A stretch of DNA of 10,765 nt from CAYLWW01 sp964387585. Its GTDB lineage: Bacteria > Pseudomonadota > Alphaproteobacteria > Rickettsiales > Midichloriaceae. Position 1 is the first letter of the stretch, and each line of letters starts with the position of its first letter. Below the pieces are notes generated by a model. That model worked only from the letters and a program-made list of their open reading frames with translations, ran no database searches and was not told the DNA's origin. The position numbers and the translations under genes were made by a program. The stretch is from assembly GCA_964387585.1 (NCBI GenBank), contig CAYLWW010000053.1:1-10765 (forward strand), given 5' to 3'. Shown piece by piece: positions 1 to 6,565 of the stretch.

Positions 1-49
1 GATGAAATCTTTAATACCTACCTACCATGACTCTTTTATGCTGCTTTAG

Positions 50-178
50 CTATATCTCCTTTTTCCACCTACTTAGTGTTATGAGTCAAACCAAATATTT
101 TTCTGCTATTTCTTCGTATTTCATGCCGCTTCCATGTAGCTTCATTATTTTCTTTCGAAATTGTATTGGATAGGTCAT
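50..178 (-). pseudogene. Decayed IS630-type transposase N-terminus (remnant)
   Basis: Reading the minus strand from an ATG at 176-178 gives MTYPIQFRKKIMKLHGSG followed by MKYEEIAEKYLV, an in-frame TGA (86-88), then LITLSRWKKEI and a TAG (50-52). The pattern (Y-x-x-x-F/L-R-K-K near the start, a Gly turn, E-E-I-A, then T-L-S-R-W-K) matches the helix-turn-helix DNA-binding N-terminus of IS630/Tc1-mariner transposases (HTH_Tnp_IS630 type). The TGA lies where this fold usually has Ser, so one C-to-G change of TCA would explain it. Only about 40 codons survive of a family whose proteins are several times longer, and there is no catalytic DDE part in the window, so this is a dead fragment. Its left continuation lies outside the window or is lost. 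Terminal repeats of the element cannot be defined. The family call rests on a short motif, so another HTH transposase family remains possible. Confidence 0.55.
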
Positions 179-293
179 TATTTTTTATTTTTCTTTAACC
201 ACCTATTACTTCCAAAGTTTCTGCTTTTTTACAACACTTTAGCTATAATATGAGCACAAGCTAACTTACCTAAGTTTGACAATATAAACCTTC

Positions 294-1040
294 TCATCCT
301 ATATCAGGCTCTCTAATATACAATGGCTTTAAATGTTCTCTTTGATTATTAGTTAAAATATTAGCTAAATTATCCTCACTATTAATTAATTTAATTGCAG
401 ATCTAGCAACACCAATAGCATTAGGAGTAATGTTAACAATAAGATTATGAGCTACATTGCCGAATGCTAATAAATTTGAGTTATCTTCTATAGCAATCTG
501 TAACTGTTTTTCAGAAAACAAAGCAATGTCATTTAAAGTTATTAATTTATAGTTATTTTGTCCATTTATTTTTTGTTTTATATAAAAAAATTCCTGCACA
601 TAATAATTTTGCCGCCCAGCATTTAATGCTATCAAAATTCGATATTTATTATTAATAACTATATCACTTCTATTATTTAATCTCACAATAGCTTGATTTA
701 ATACAGCATCAATAGTATTTACTGGAATTATTGGTATTCCCGTAGATAAACTAATTCCATATGCAGCTGATAAACCTATTCTTATTCCTGTAAAACTACC
801 AGGACCGATAGTAACAGCTAAATAACTCACATCATCATAGTTACAACAAGCTTTATATAAAGTTTTTTCAATAATATTAATTAACTTTTCAGCTTGCTTA
901 TGCTCTTCCTTCTCTTCTTCATAAGATAATATCTCGTTATTTTCATCAATCACATCGTTAGCTTTATTATCATAAAGCTTTTTACCAGCCACAGATGCAG
1001 AACAAGCTCCACAACAAGCATCAAAAGATAATATTAACAT
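294..1040 (-). CDS. tsaB: tRNA N6-threonylcarbamoyladenosine biosynthesis protein TsaB
   Basis: This 248-residue protein is TsaB (YeaZ), the non-catalytic partner that binds TsaD (with TsaE) to transfer the threonylcarbamoyl group onto A37 of ANN-decoding tRNAs in the cytoplasm. The diagnostic motif GPGSFTGIRIGL is at residues 79-90. The ASKHA-fold start (MLILSFDACCGACSASV) matches the usual LxIDT..xxCSVA strand, though with three Cys in a short space, and the C-terminus PLYIREPDI matches the family's P-x-Y-L-R ending. Length is near the family norm. It starts 16 bases after the glnQ stop, so it is probably the last gene of a glnP-glnQ-tsaB transcript. No Shine-Dalgarno sequence is visible before the ATG. 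Downstream (below 294) there is no clear U-tract terminator, only a small AACTTA/TAAGTT inverted repeat at 263-276 and the transposase remnant. Assignment is secure; the partners TsaC, TsaD and TsaE are not in the window. Confidence 0.93.
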   Translation of the reverse strand: MLILSFDACCGACSASVAGKKLYDNKANDVIDENNEILSYEEEKEEHKQAEKLINIIEKTLYKACCNYDDVSYLAVTIGPGSFTGIRIGLSAAYGISLSTGIPIIPVNTIDAVLNQAIVRLNNRSDIVINNKYRILIALNAGRQNYYVQEFFYIKQKINGQNNYKLITLNDIALFSEKQLQIAIEDNSNLLAFGNVAHNLIVNITPNAIGVARSAIKLINSEDNLANILTNNQREHLKPLYIREPDIG

Positions 1041-1056
1041 TTATTTGAAAAATTTA

Positions 1057-1749
1057 TTATATACATAATTGCATCAAAAAATCTTTTGCACGATCAGTCT
1101 TAGGCTTATCAAAAAACTCTACTGCAGAAGTTTGCTCTATAGATTTCCCCTTTTCCACAAATAAAATATTATCTGCTACGTTAGCAGCAAACCTCATTTC
1201 ATGGGTTACTATTATCATAGTAATGCCTGTATTAGCTAAGCCTTTAATAACCTCTAAAACTTCCTTAACATTCTCAGGATCTAATGCTGAAGTTGGCTCA
1301 TCAAATAAAATTACTTCTGGTTGCATACAGAGTGCCCTAGCTATAGCAGCTCTTTGCTTACTACCTCCCGATAAAAGATGAGGATAATAATCAGCATACT
1401 CTCCTAAGCCTACTTTCCCCAATAATAGATTGGAATTTAGTACAGCTTCTTCATAACTCATCTTTAAAACTTTCATTGGAGCATAACATAAATTTTCCAT
1501 TATAGTCATATTGTGGAAAAGATTAAAATGCTGAAAAACCATCGAAATCTTAGATTTATCTTTTACTTTAACTTCTATTACGCCACTATCATATAACTCT
1601 AAACCGTTTATGCAACGCAATATAGTAGATTTTCCTCCACCAGAAGGACCTATTATAGCTAAAATCTCCCCTTTTGATATAGAAAAAGATATTCCGTCTA
1701 AGATAGAACGATCTTTATAAGTCTTAACTAAATCTTTTACTTCTATCAT
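1057..1749 (-). CDS. glnQ: Polar amino-acid (glutamine-type) ABC importer, ATP-binding protein
   Basis: This is the 230-residue cytoplasmic ATPase of a polar amino-acid ABC importer (GlnQ/HisP/ArtP type), which powers uptake through the permease encoded just upstream. Walker A GPSGGGKS is at residues 34-41, the Q-loop Gln at 73 (VFQHFNLF), the signature LSGGS at 126-130, Walker B VILFDE ending at Asp150/Glu151, the D-loop SALD and the switch His183 (VTHE). The signature has Ser where GlnQ proteins normally have Gln (LSGGQ), while the following KQR-AAIARAL stretch is intact, so the enzyme is probably active. It begins 10 bases after the glnP stop and is followed 16 bases later by tsaB, which implies one operon. 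Glutamine is the conventional substrate name; glutamate, arginine or another polar amino acid cannot be excluded, because specificity lies in a binding protein that is not present here. Confidence 0.92.
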   Translation of the reverse strand: MIEVKDLVKTYKDRSILDGISFSISKGEILAIIGPSGGGKSTILRCINGLELYDSGVIEVKVKDKSKISMVFQHFNLFHNMTIMENLCYAPMKVLKMSYEEAVLNSNLLLGKVGLGEYADYYPHLLSGGSKQRAAIARALCMQPEVILFDEPTSALDPENVKEVLEVIKGLANTGITMIIVTHEMRFAANVADNILFVEKGKSIEQTSAVEFFDKPKTDRAKDFLMQLCI

Positions 1750-1759
1750 TAAAATTTTT

Positions 1760-2440
1760 TCATTGAGATTTGGTAGTATAATTTATACGTTTTTCTATGA
1801 ATTTAGCAATAAAAGTTAAGATAGTAACTAAAATATAGTATATTGCAGCTGCAACTAATAATGGAGCTAAATAGTCATACTTTTCAGCAGCTACTAATTG
1901 CGCACGCCTCAGTATATCGGTCTCACCAATAATACCAATTATTGCTGACTCTTTTACCATATTAATCACTTCATTGACTAATGCAGGCAAAATATTTCTT
2001 AAAGCTTGAGGTAATATTATATCTTTCATCATAAGATGTTTAGGTATAGATAGGGCTTTAGCGGCTTCAAATTGACCTGAATCAATAGAATTTATACCAG
2101 AACGTATTATCTCTGCAATATAAGCACTAGAATTGATTGATAGCGCTAATAAAGATGCTACAAATATAGACAATTTTATACCTAATAACTTAGGCAATAA
2201 AAAATAACAGATAATAAGCTGAAGTAATAAAGGCGTACCCCTTATTAAAGATAGATAAAATCTAATGAAAAAACGCGGCAACCCTTCACTATAGTAATTT
2301 AGAAAAGCTATAATAGATCCTAATAATAACCCCAACACTACAGATATAATAGAATACTTCAGCGTTGTCACGCTACCTTGTATTATATAAATTATCCAAC
2401 CAAGATTATTGTCAATTTTAGCATATATTTCAAAGGGCAC
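1760..2440 (-). CDS. glnP: Polar amino-acid ABC importer, permease (GTG start)
   Basis: This 226-residue inner-membrane permease belongs to the HisM/GlnP family of amino-acid ABC importers. It has about five hydrophobic segments (roughly 15-48, 57-95, 96-113, 147-170 and 187-213), the family motif RGTPLLLQL at 67-75, and the EAA loop that docks on the ATPase, EAAKALSIPKHLMMKDIILP, at 125-144. The loop has Ser131 where the consensus Gly stands. The start codon is GTG (2438-2440), with no in-frame ATG nearby: upstream the frame stays open for some twenty codons to a TAA but offers only rarer starts such as ATT or ATC, and no Shine-Dalgarno sequence is visible, so the exact start is a choice. 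It opens the glnP-glnQ-tsaB operon. The intrinsic terminator of the preceding gene at 2543-2565 implies a separate promoter in 2441-2542, but I could not pick convincing boxes. No periplasmic binding protein is encoded nearby. Confidence 0.9.
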   Translation of the reverse strand: MPFEIYAKIDNNLGWIIYIIQGSVTTLKYSIISVVLGLLLGSIIAFLNYYSEGLPRFFIRFYLSLIRGTPLLLQLIICYFLLPKLLGIKLSIFVASLLALSINSSAYIAEIIRSGINSIDSGQFEAAKALSIPKHLMMKDIILPQALRNILPALVNEVINMVKESAIIGIIGETDILRRAQLVAAEKYDYLAPLLVAAAIYYILVTILTFIAKFIEKRINYTTKSQ

Positions 2441-2480
2441 AAAAATAAACTTAAATATATAATCAAAAATTACATTGATA

Positions 2481-2505
2481 CCTAATTAAAAGATATATCA
2501 TTAGG
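2481..2505. repeat. Inverted repeat in front of glnP
   Basis: CCTAAT (2481-2486) and ATTAGG (2500-2505) form a perfect 6-base inverted repeat with a 13-base AT-rich spacer, 41 bases before the glnP GTG. It could be an operator or a weak leader hairpin. Short AT-rich repeats like this occur by chance, so a role is uncertain. Confidence 0.25.
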
Positions 2506-2542
2506 CAAACTTAGTTATTCTAACGATATATCCTCTATATTT

Positions 2543-2565
2543 AAAAAGTTTAAGCCTCCTTAAAC
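2543..2565 (-). terminator. Intrinsic terminator overlapping the hlyD-type gene stop codon
   Basis: On the minus strand GTTTAAG (2565-2559), loop GAGG, CTTAAAC (2554-2548) forms a perfect 7-bp stem with a 4-base loop, followed at once by TTTTT (2547-2543). The adaptor gene's TAA stop (2552-2550) lies inside the 3' arm, so the terminator is packed into the end of the reading frame. This gives a clear end to the type I secretion transcript and separates it from the glnP operon 109 bases away. The stem is AT-rich, as expected in this genome. Confidence 0.72.
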
Positions 2566-3977
2566 GCTTTATGAAAACTATCAGTAATAGGAGAGATCAA
2601 ATACTGTAGGAAAGTACGAGTTCCCTTGACTAAAAAGGCAGTAACTGGCATTCCTGGTTGCAGCTCTACCTTTACACTAAGACTGTTTATAGATTCAGGA
2701 TCAATTTTAATCTTAGCTACATAGTATTGAGGTGGCTCACCAGGGCTAGCTACCCGTTCATTAACTACTTTATCAGCTGAAACATAAATAACTTCACCAG
2801 AGATTCTTGGAACCAAACGCTGCTTATAAGCATTAAGCTGAACTTTAGCAATAGTACCAACCCTTATACTATCAATATCTTGAGGTAATACTCTTACTTC
2901 TGCTATAAGCTCATCATCTTCAGGCACTATATCCATAATTTTGCTACCTGGCCCAACTATCCCTCCTACAGTATGATAAGATAAGCTAGTTATTATCCCT
3001 GAATTAGGGGCTCTAATAATAGTTCTTTCTAATACATCTTTCCACCTATTATATTTTTCTTCATAATCTAATAAGCGCTCATGATTTGATTTATATTCTT
3101 CTGATATCTTTGATTTATGTTCTTGTATTGTATTTAGAATTTGAGACTCCGAACCAATTATAACTTCTTTAGCCTCAGAAATTTTAGATGCAATTTCACC
3201 ATTTTGACCTTCAAGCTCCTGTTTGATGCGCTGAAAATCTAATAAACTTGTTTTAGTAGCTAATCCTTTATCAAATAGAGCTTGTATGCTTTGTAACTGT
3301 TGCTCATTAAGCTTTCTTCTTTCTTGATTTGATCTAAGTTGAGCTTGGAAACCTTTTATGCTTTCTTGACTTTGTAAAATTCTTTGCTTTAAAACATTTA
3401 TAGAAGCATGAAAAGCCTTGTTCTTTGACTCAAACAATGATTGCTGATTTCGTATCAAAGTTTGTACTTCAGGTATTGAAGGGTCCAAAAAATTACTGCT
3501 AAAATCTATAGAATCTTGCTCCTGACTTTCAGCTATTAAGCGTTTCTCTAAAGCTGTAGCTGCCCTTAGATAGGAAAGTATTGAATGCAATTCTGAACGA
3601 GGATGAGTTGGATTAAGAATAACCAATTCTTGACCTTCTTTTACTCTATCACCTTCTTTAACCAATATTTTCTCTATAACCCCACCCTCAAAATGCTGAA
3701 TAGTCTTACGGTTACCACTTAAAGTAATAAAACCACTCGCTATAGAAGCACTATCAAGTGGAGCTGTGCCACCCCAAATTCCAAATATAAACACACAAAT
3801 TAATATTATAACAAGACCAAAACGAACAGCAGGCTTGATTTGATTTTTCAACTCTTTTTCTACTTTCACTCTATATTTGGCTTCTTCTAAACTATCAGCA
3901 AAGAGAAAATAGCGAACGTTACGAAAAAAATCTTTCAACTCTGCTAAATTCTTTTTTGTTTTACTTTTTTCACTCAT
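2550..3977 (-). CDS. HlyD-family type I secretion periplasmic adaptor (membrane fusion protein)
   Basis: This 475-residue protein is the HlyD/PrtE-type adaptor that spans the periplasm and links the inner-membrane ABC exporter to a TolC-like outer-membrane channel. A short cytoplasmic N-terminus is followed by one membrane segment (about 51-69, VRFGLVIILICVFIFGIWGG region), the lipoyl-like half motif IQHFEGGVIEKILVKEGD (93-110) with DRVKEGQ, a long Gln/Glu/Lys-rich coiled-coil hairpin (about 130-310), the second lipoyl half (IIRAPNSGIIT), and the typical C-terminus PGMPVTAFL with RTFLQYLISPITDSF. Length and domain order fit the family. It lies downstream of its ABC partner with 111 bases between, and that gap holds a hairpin. 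The ATG at 3977 is preceded by TATAGGT; another ATG 13 bases upstream is out of frame. The stop is embedded in an intrinsic terminator. Confidence 0.93.
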   Translation of the reverse strand: MSEKSKTKKNLAELKDFFRNVRYFLFADSLEEAKYRVKVEKELKNQIKPAVRFGLVIILICVFIFGIWGGTAPLDSASIASGFITLSGNRKTIQHFEGGVIEKILVKEGDRVKEGQELVILNPTHPRSELHSILSYLRAATALEKRLIAESQEQDSIDFSSNFLDPSIPEVQTLIRNQQSLFESKNKAFHASINVLKQRILQSQESIKGFQAQLRSNQERRKLNEQQLQSIQALFDKGLATKTSLLDFQRIKQELEGQNGEIASKISEAKEVIIGSESQILNTIQEHKSKISEEYKSNHERLLDYEEKYNRWKDVLERTIIRAPNSGIITSLSYHTVGGIVGPGSKIMDIVPEDDELIAEVRVLPQDIDSIRVGTIAKVQLNAYKQRLVPRISGEVIYVSADKVVNERVASPGEPPQYYVAKIKIDPESINSLSVKVELQPGMPVTAFLVKGTRTFLQYLISPITDSFHKAFKEA

Positions 3978-4052
3978 ACCTATAACTCATAGTAAAGCAT
4001 TAAGGTAAATACCCTAAATAAAATTTAAATTGTACAATATATACTTAAAAGA

Positions 4053-4076
4053 TTATTCTATAAGAGAATAGAATAA
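4053..4076 (-). terminator. Intercistronic hairpin between ABC exporter and adaptor genes
   Basis: TTATTCTAT (4053-4061) and ATAGAATAA (4068-4076) are a perfect 9-base inverted repeat with a 6-base loop, 13 bases past the ABC exporter stop. Read on the minus strand the hairpin is followed by TCTTTTAAG, a short U-rich tract. It could be a partial terminator lowering adaptor expression, or an RNA-stability/processing element. No good promoter for the adaptor was found after it, so I favour partial read-through over complete termination. Confidence 0.45.
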
Positions 4077-4088
4077 ATTTTAAAATTT

Positions 4089-5801
4089 TTAATGTATAGA
4101 ACCTTGGTTAGCGCTAGCTTTATTAAGGTGCTCTAAAACCTCTTTTCTTGGACCGAAAGCCACAGCAATACCATCCCTCATTACTAAAATTTTATCAGCT
4201 AAATTCAATATAGCGGGCCTATGCGAAACTATTACAGTAGTAATCAATTTTTCTTTAGCTACTTCAATTGCTGTTGATAATGCTGCTTCACCTTGAGAAT
4301 CTAAACTGGAATTAGGCTCATCTAACACAATAATTTTTGGATCACCAAAAAATGCCCTAGCCAAACCAATCCTTTGACGCTGCCCTCCAGACAAGGTAGT
4401 ACCATCTATACCAATCTCAGAATCATACGCTTTAGGTAACTGCAGTATTATCTCATGAACCCCAGTTAATTGAGCGGCTACTATAACTTCTTCTGGATCA
4501 ACATCAGGATCCATCCTAGCTATATTTTCTTTTATACTTCCACCAAATAACTCTACATCTTGAGGTAGATAACCAATATATTTCCCTAGTTCCTGCTTAT
4601 TCCAATCTTGTAAACTGGCACTATCTATACGTATAGATCCAATATTTGGAGTTAGAGCGCCCACAATTAATTTAGTTAAAGTTGTTTTTCCTGACCCACT
4701 AGGCCCTATAATAGCTAAGCTTTCACCCGGCTCTATACTAAAACTAACCCCTTTTATTAAATGTTTCTGAGTACCTAAAGGAGCAAAATAAATATTTTCT
4801 ATCTCTAATTTACCATTAGGAGCTGGTAATGACATACGATTATCTTCATCAGCATTCTTAACAAAAGAAGAATTTAAACGTTGATAAGCTTTTTTACAAT
4901 TTATATAACCCTTCCAAGAAGATATAGCTACTTCGAAAGGTGCCAGCGCACGACCAACTAACGATGAGCTAGCGATAATCGCACCAGATGAAAATTGATC
5001 AAGAAGAACTAAATAAGCACCCAAACCAGTTACAGCAATTTGAAGAACAGTTCTAATTAACTTAATTACTTCACCAAACACAGCTTGCCTTTCAGTTGTC
5101 AACGACTGCATATTTTGTACTTTGTTGTTGATTTTTTGCCATGAATTAATCACATTCCCCATGAAGCCCATAACCTGTATCACTTCAGCATTACGCATAG
5201 CTTGATCTACTTGCCTCATACTGCGTATAAAATTGTCATTATTAGTCTCTAATAGTTTTTTAGTAGAACTATCAGCTATAAAACCAACAAATACTAGCAA
5301 TGCACCGCCTATAAGGGCTAAACAACCGATCCAAGTATGCAATATAAACAAAACTATAATAAAAATTATAGCCCAAGGAGTATCCATTATAGCAATTAAG
5401 CCTGGACTAGTAAGATAGGTTTTGATAGTTTGCAAATCTCTTAATTGCTGGCTATTAGCATTAGATTTAGTCTCAATAGAGGCTCGTATAGAATTAGAAA
5501 ATACTACCTCAGATAGACGCTTTTCAAACCATACTCCCATACGATTCATAGCAAAAGAACGTGCTCCTTGAATAAATCCCATTAATACTAATGCTAACAT
5601 TATAATTAAAGTAAGCATTAACAAAGTACTAGTATTACCACTTGAAAGAACTCTATCCAAAACCTGCATAGAATAAATGGGAGTAGTTAACATCAAAAGA
5701 TTTAATATACAACCAAAAATCAATACATATCTAAGCATTGCTTTCGAAGCTAATAACGCCTCTTTTATTGGTGTCATTGCAGTATTACTTATATCACTCA
5801 T
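4089..5801 (-). CDS. Type I secretion system ABC permease/ATPase (PrtD/AprD type)
   Basis: This 570-residue half-transporter exports unfolded proteins through a type I channel. The N-terminal membrane domain (segments about 22-42, 58-78, 141-175 and 250-270) carries the PrtD hallmark TPIYSMQVLDRVL (40-52). The nucleotide-binding domain begins near 331: Walker A GPSGSGKT (366-373), Q-loop Gln414 (YLPQDVELF), signature LSGGQ (470-474), Walker B with Asp494/Glu495, D-loop SSLD (498-501) and switch His527. All catalytic positions are present. There is no N-terminal C39 peptidase-like domain, which points to the PrtD/AprD/HasD branch that exports uncleaved substrates with C-terminal signals rather than bacteriocin exporters. 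It is the first gene of a two-gene operon with the HlyD-type adaptor; the TolC component and a substrate are not adjacent. A GAGG lies 17 bases from the ATG, too far for a normal ribosome site, and the leader contains a 14-base inverted repeat. Confidence 0.94.
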   Translation of the reverse strand: MSDISNTAMTPIKEALLASKAMLRYVLIFGCILNLLMLTTPIYSMQVLDRVLSSGNTSTLLMLTLIIMLALVLMGFIQGARSFAMNRMGVWFEKRLSEVVFSNSIRASIETKSNANSQQLRDLQTIKTYLTSPGLIAIMDTPWAIIFIIVLFILHTWIGCLALIGGALLVFVGFIADSSTKKLLETNNDNFIRSMRQVDQAMRNAEVIQVMGFMGNVINSWQKINNKVQNMQSLTTERQAVFGEVIKLIRTVLQIAVTGLGAYLVLLDQFSSGAIIASSSLVGRALAPFEVAISSWKGYINCKKAYQRLNSSFVKNADEDNRMSLPAPNGKLEIENIYFAPLGTQKHLIKGVSFSIEPGESLAIIGPSGSGKTTLTKLIVGALTPNIGSIRIDSASLQDWNKQELGKYIGYLPQDVELFGGSIKENIARMDPDVDPEEVIVAAQLTGVHEIILQLPKAYDSEIGIDGTTLSGGQRQRIGLARAFFGDPKIIVLDEPNSSLDSQGEAALSTAIEVAKEKLITTVIVSHRPAILNLADKILVMRDGIAVAFGPRKEVLEHLNKASANQGSIH

Positions 5802-5846
5802 AAATTTTAATTAATTAAACCTCAATAATTTCGTATCACTCCAAAA

Positions 5847-5896
5847 TTACTCATTAGTATACTGCAGCGCATTAAGCTTTAAATACTAATGAGTAA
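5847..5896 (-). promoter_or_regulatory. Perfect 14-base inverted repeat in the type I secretion leader
   Basis: TTACTCATTAGTAT (5847-5860) and ATACTAATGAGTAA (5883-5896) are exact reverse complements with a 22-base spacer. The repeat ends 45 bases before the ABC exporter ATG. In the minus-strand RNA the stem is followed directly by UUUU (5846-5843), so it could act as an attenuator-type terminator in the leader; as DNA it could be a binding site for a dimeric regulator. The spacer holds AGCTTAATGCGCT, which could form an inner stem. Which function applies cannot be told from sequence. Confidence 0.5.
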
Positions 5897-5910
5897 AAGA
5901 TGAAATCTTT
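5896..5910. repeat. Small hairpin next to the 14-base repeat
   Basis: AAAGAT (5896-5901), GAA, ATCTTT (5905-5910) is a perfect 6-bp stem with a 3-base loop. The first base is shared with the end of the 14-base repeat's right arm. On the plus strand it runs into CATTTTTT, but no gene is being transcribed into it from the left, so a terminator role is not supported. The string GATGAAATCTTT also occurs at bases 1-12 of the window, probably by chance. Confidence 0.3.
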
Positions 5911-5945
5911 CATTTTTTACTGTATAATAAAACCTATAATAGTTT

Positions 5946-5955
5946 TCGATATCGA
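5946..5955. repeat. 10-base palindrome TCGATATCGA
   Basis: TCGATATCGA is a perfect palindrome in the divergent intergenic region, about 145 bases from the ABC exporter start and 150 from the J-protein start. It could be a dimer binding site shared by the two divergent promoters. No further copy was noticed in the window. Confidence 0.25.
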
Positions 5956-6105
5956 TAAATCAAATATACATTAACTAATAAAGCATTTTTATGTGTTTGC
6001 TATATATAAAAATATAAGCTAATTAATTTTTTAGCAAATAAAAATTTCAACAGAACCTTTATAACAACTATAAGAGCTTTCTTAAACTACATAATTATAT
6101 AATTA

Positions 6106-6519
6106 ATGTTAAACTTAATAATCATTATTATTATTATATATTACTCATTTAATTTATTTAAAAAGTTATTAAATAAAACAAGGTATAATTACACTAATAA
6201 AAATTATAATGGTAAAAAACCTTTAAATTTATTAACTATATTACTGCTAAATTTAAGTCAAATTATAAATCAATTATACAAGGAAAAATATCATTATAGC
6301 AACGACAATAACTCCCAGAATAGCTATAATATAAAAAATCCCAATGATATGTCTGTAGAAGAGGCTAGACAAATACTAGGAGTAAAGCCTGAAGCATCAA
6401 ACAACGAAATAACGCAAGCATTTAAGCGTTTAATATCATTAAATCATCCAGATAAAGGTGGATCAGAGTATCTAGCCAACAAAATAATTATGGCAAGAAA
6501 AAAGCTAATCTCTAAATAA
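6106..6519 (+). CDS. Membrane-anchored J-domain protein (Pam18/Tim14-like)
   Basis: This 137-residue protein has a single hydrophobic N-terminal segment (about 2-18, very Ile-rich), an Asn/Lys/Tyr-rich linker with a second hydrophobic patch (39-50), and a C-terminal J domain (about 81-137). The J domain contains MSVEEARQILGV, the HPD tripeptide at 114-116 that stimulates Hsp70 ATPase, and GGSEYLANKI...ARKKLI to the end. The arrangement of N-terminal anchor, C-terminal J domain and D-K/Q-GGS-x-Y-L-A-x-K-I resembles the alphaproteobacterial relatives of mitochondrial Tim14/Pam18 and differs from canonical DnaJ, which has the J domain first and then G/F and zinc regions. The inferred role is recruiting DnaK to the inner membrane; the client is unknown. 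It is the only plus-strand gene here, convergent with the regulator 46 bases away. No Shine-Dalgarno sequence precedes the ATG, and no partner gene is adjacent. Confidence 0.85.
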   Translation: MLNLIIIIIIIYYSFNLFKKLLNKTRYNYTNKNYNGKKPLNLLTILLLNLSQIINQLYKEKYHYSNDNNSQNSYNIKNPNDMSVEEARQILGVKPEASNNEITQAFKRLISLNHPDKGGSEYLANKIIMARKKLISK

Positions 6520-6565
6520 ACTTAAAATAATTAAGAAAATAGTAGAAAACTAGCTTAATCAAAAC

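Larger units (their letters stand above)
5802..6105. other. Divergent intergenic region, repeat-rich, no gene
   Basis: This 304-base gap lies between the minus-strand ABC exporter and the plus-strand J-protein and must hold both promoters. I see no coding frame or RNA gene. It contains a 14-base inverted repeat (5847-5896), a small hairpin (5896-5910) and the 10-base palindrome TCGATATCGA (5946-5955). TATAAT-like hexamers are frequent, as expected in such AT-rich DNA, but none pairs with a good -35 box at normal spacing, so no promoter is called. Confidence 0.6.

Noticed and set aside
5233..5418. 61-codon plus-strand open frame
   Set aside because: It lies wholly inside the ABC exporter gene on the other strand, whose translation has clear family motifs; the plus-strand product shows no domain.
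5912..5940. TATAAT-like hexamers near 5923 and 5935 as promoters of the J-protein or exporter gene
   Set aside because: No acceptable -35 hexamer lies at 16-18 bases on either strand, and such hexamers are frequent in this AT-rich DNA.
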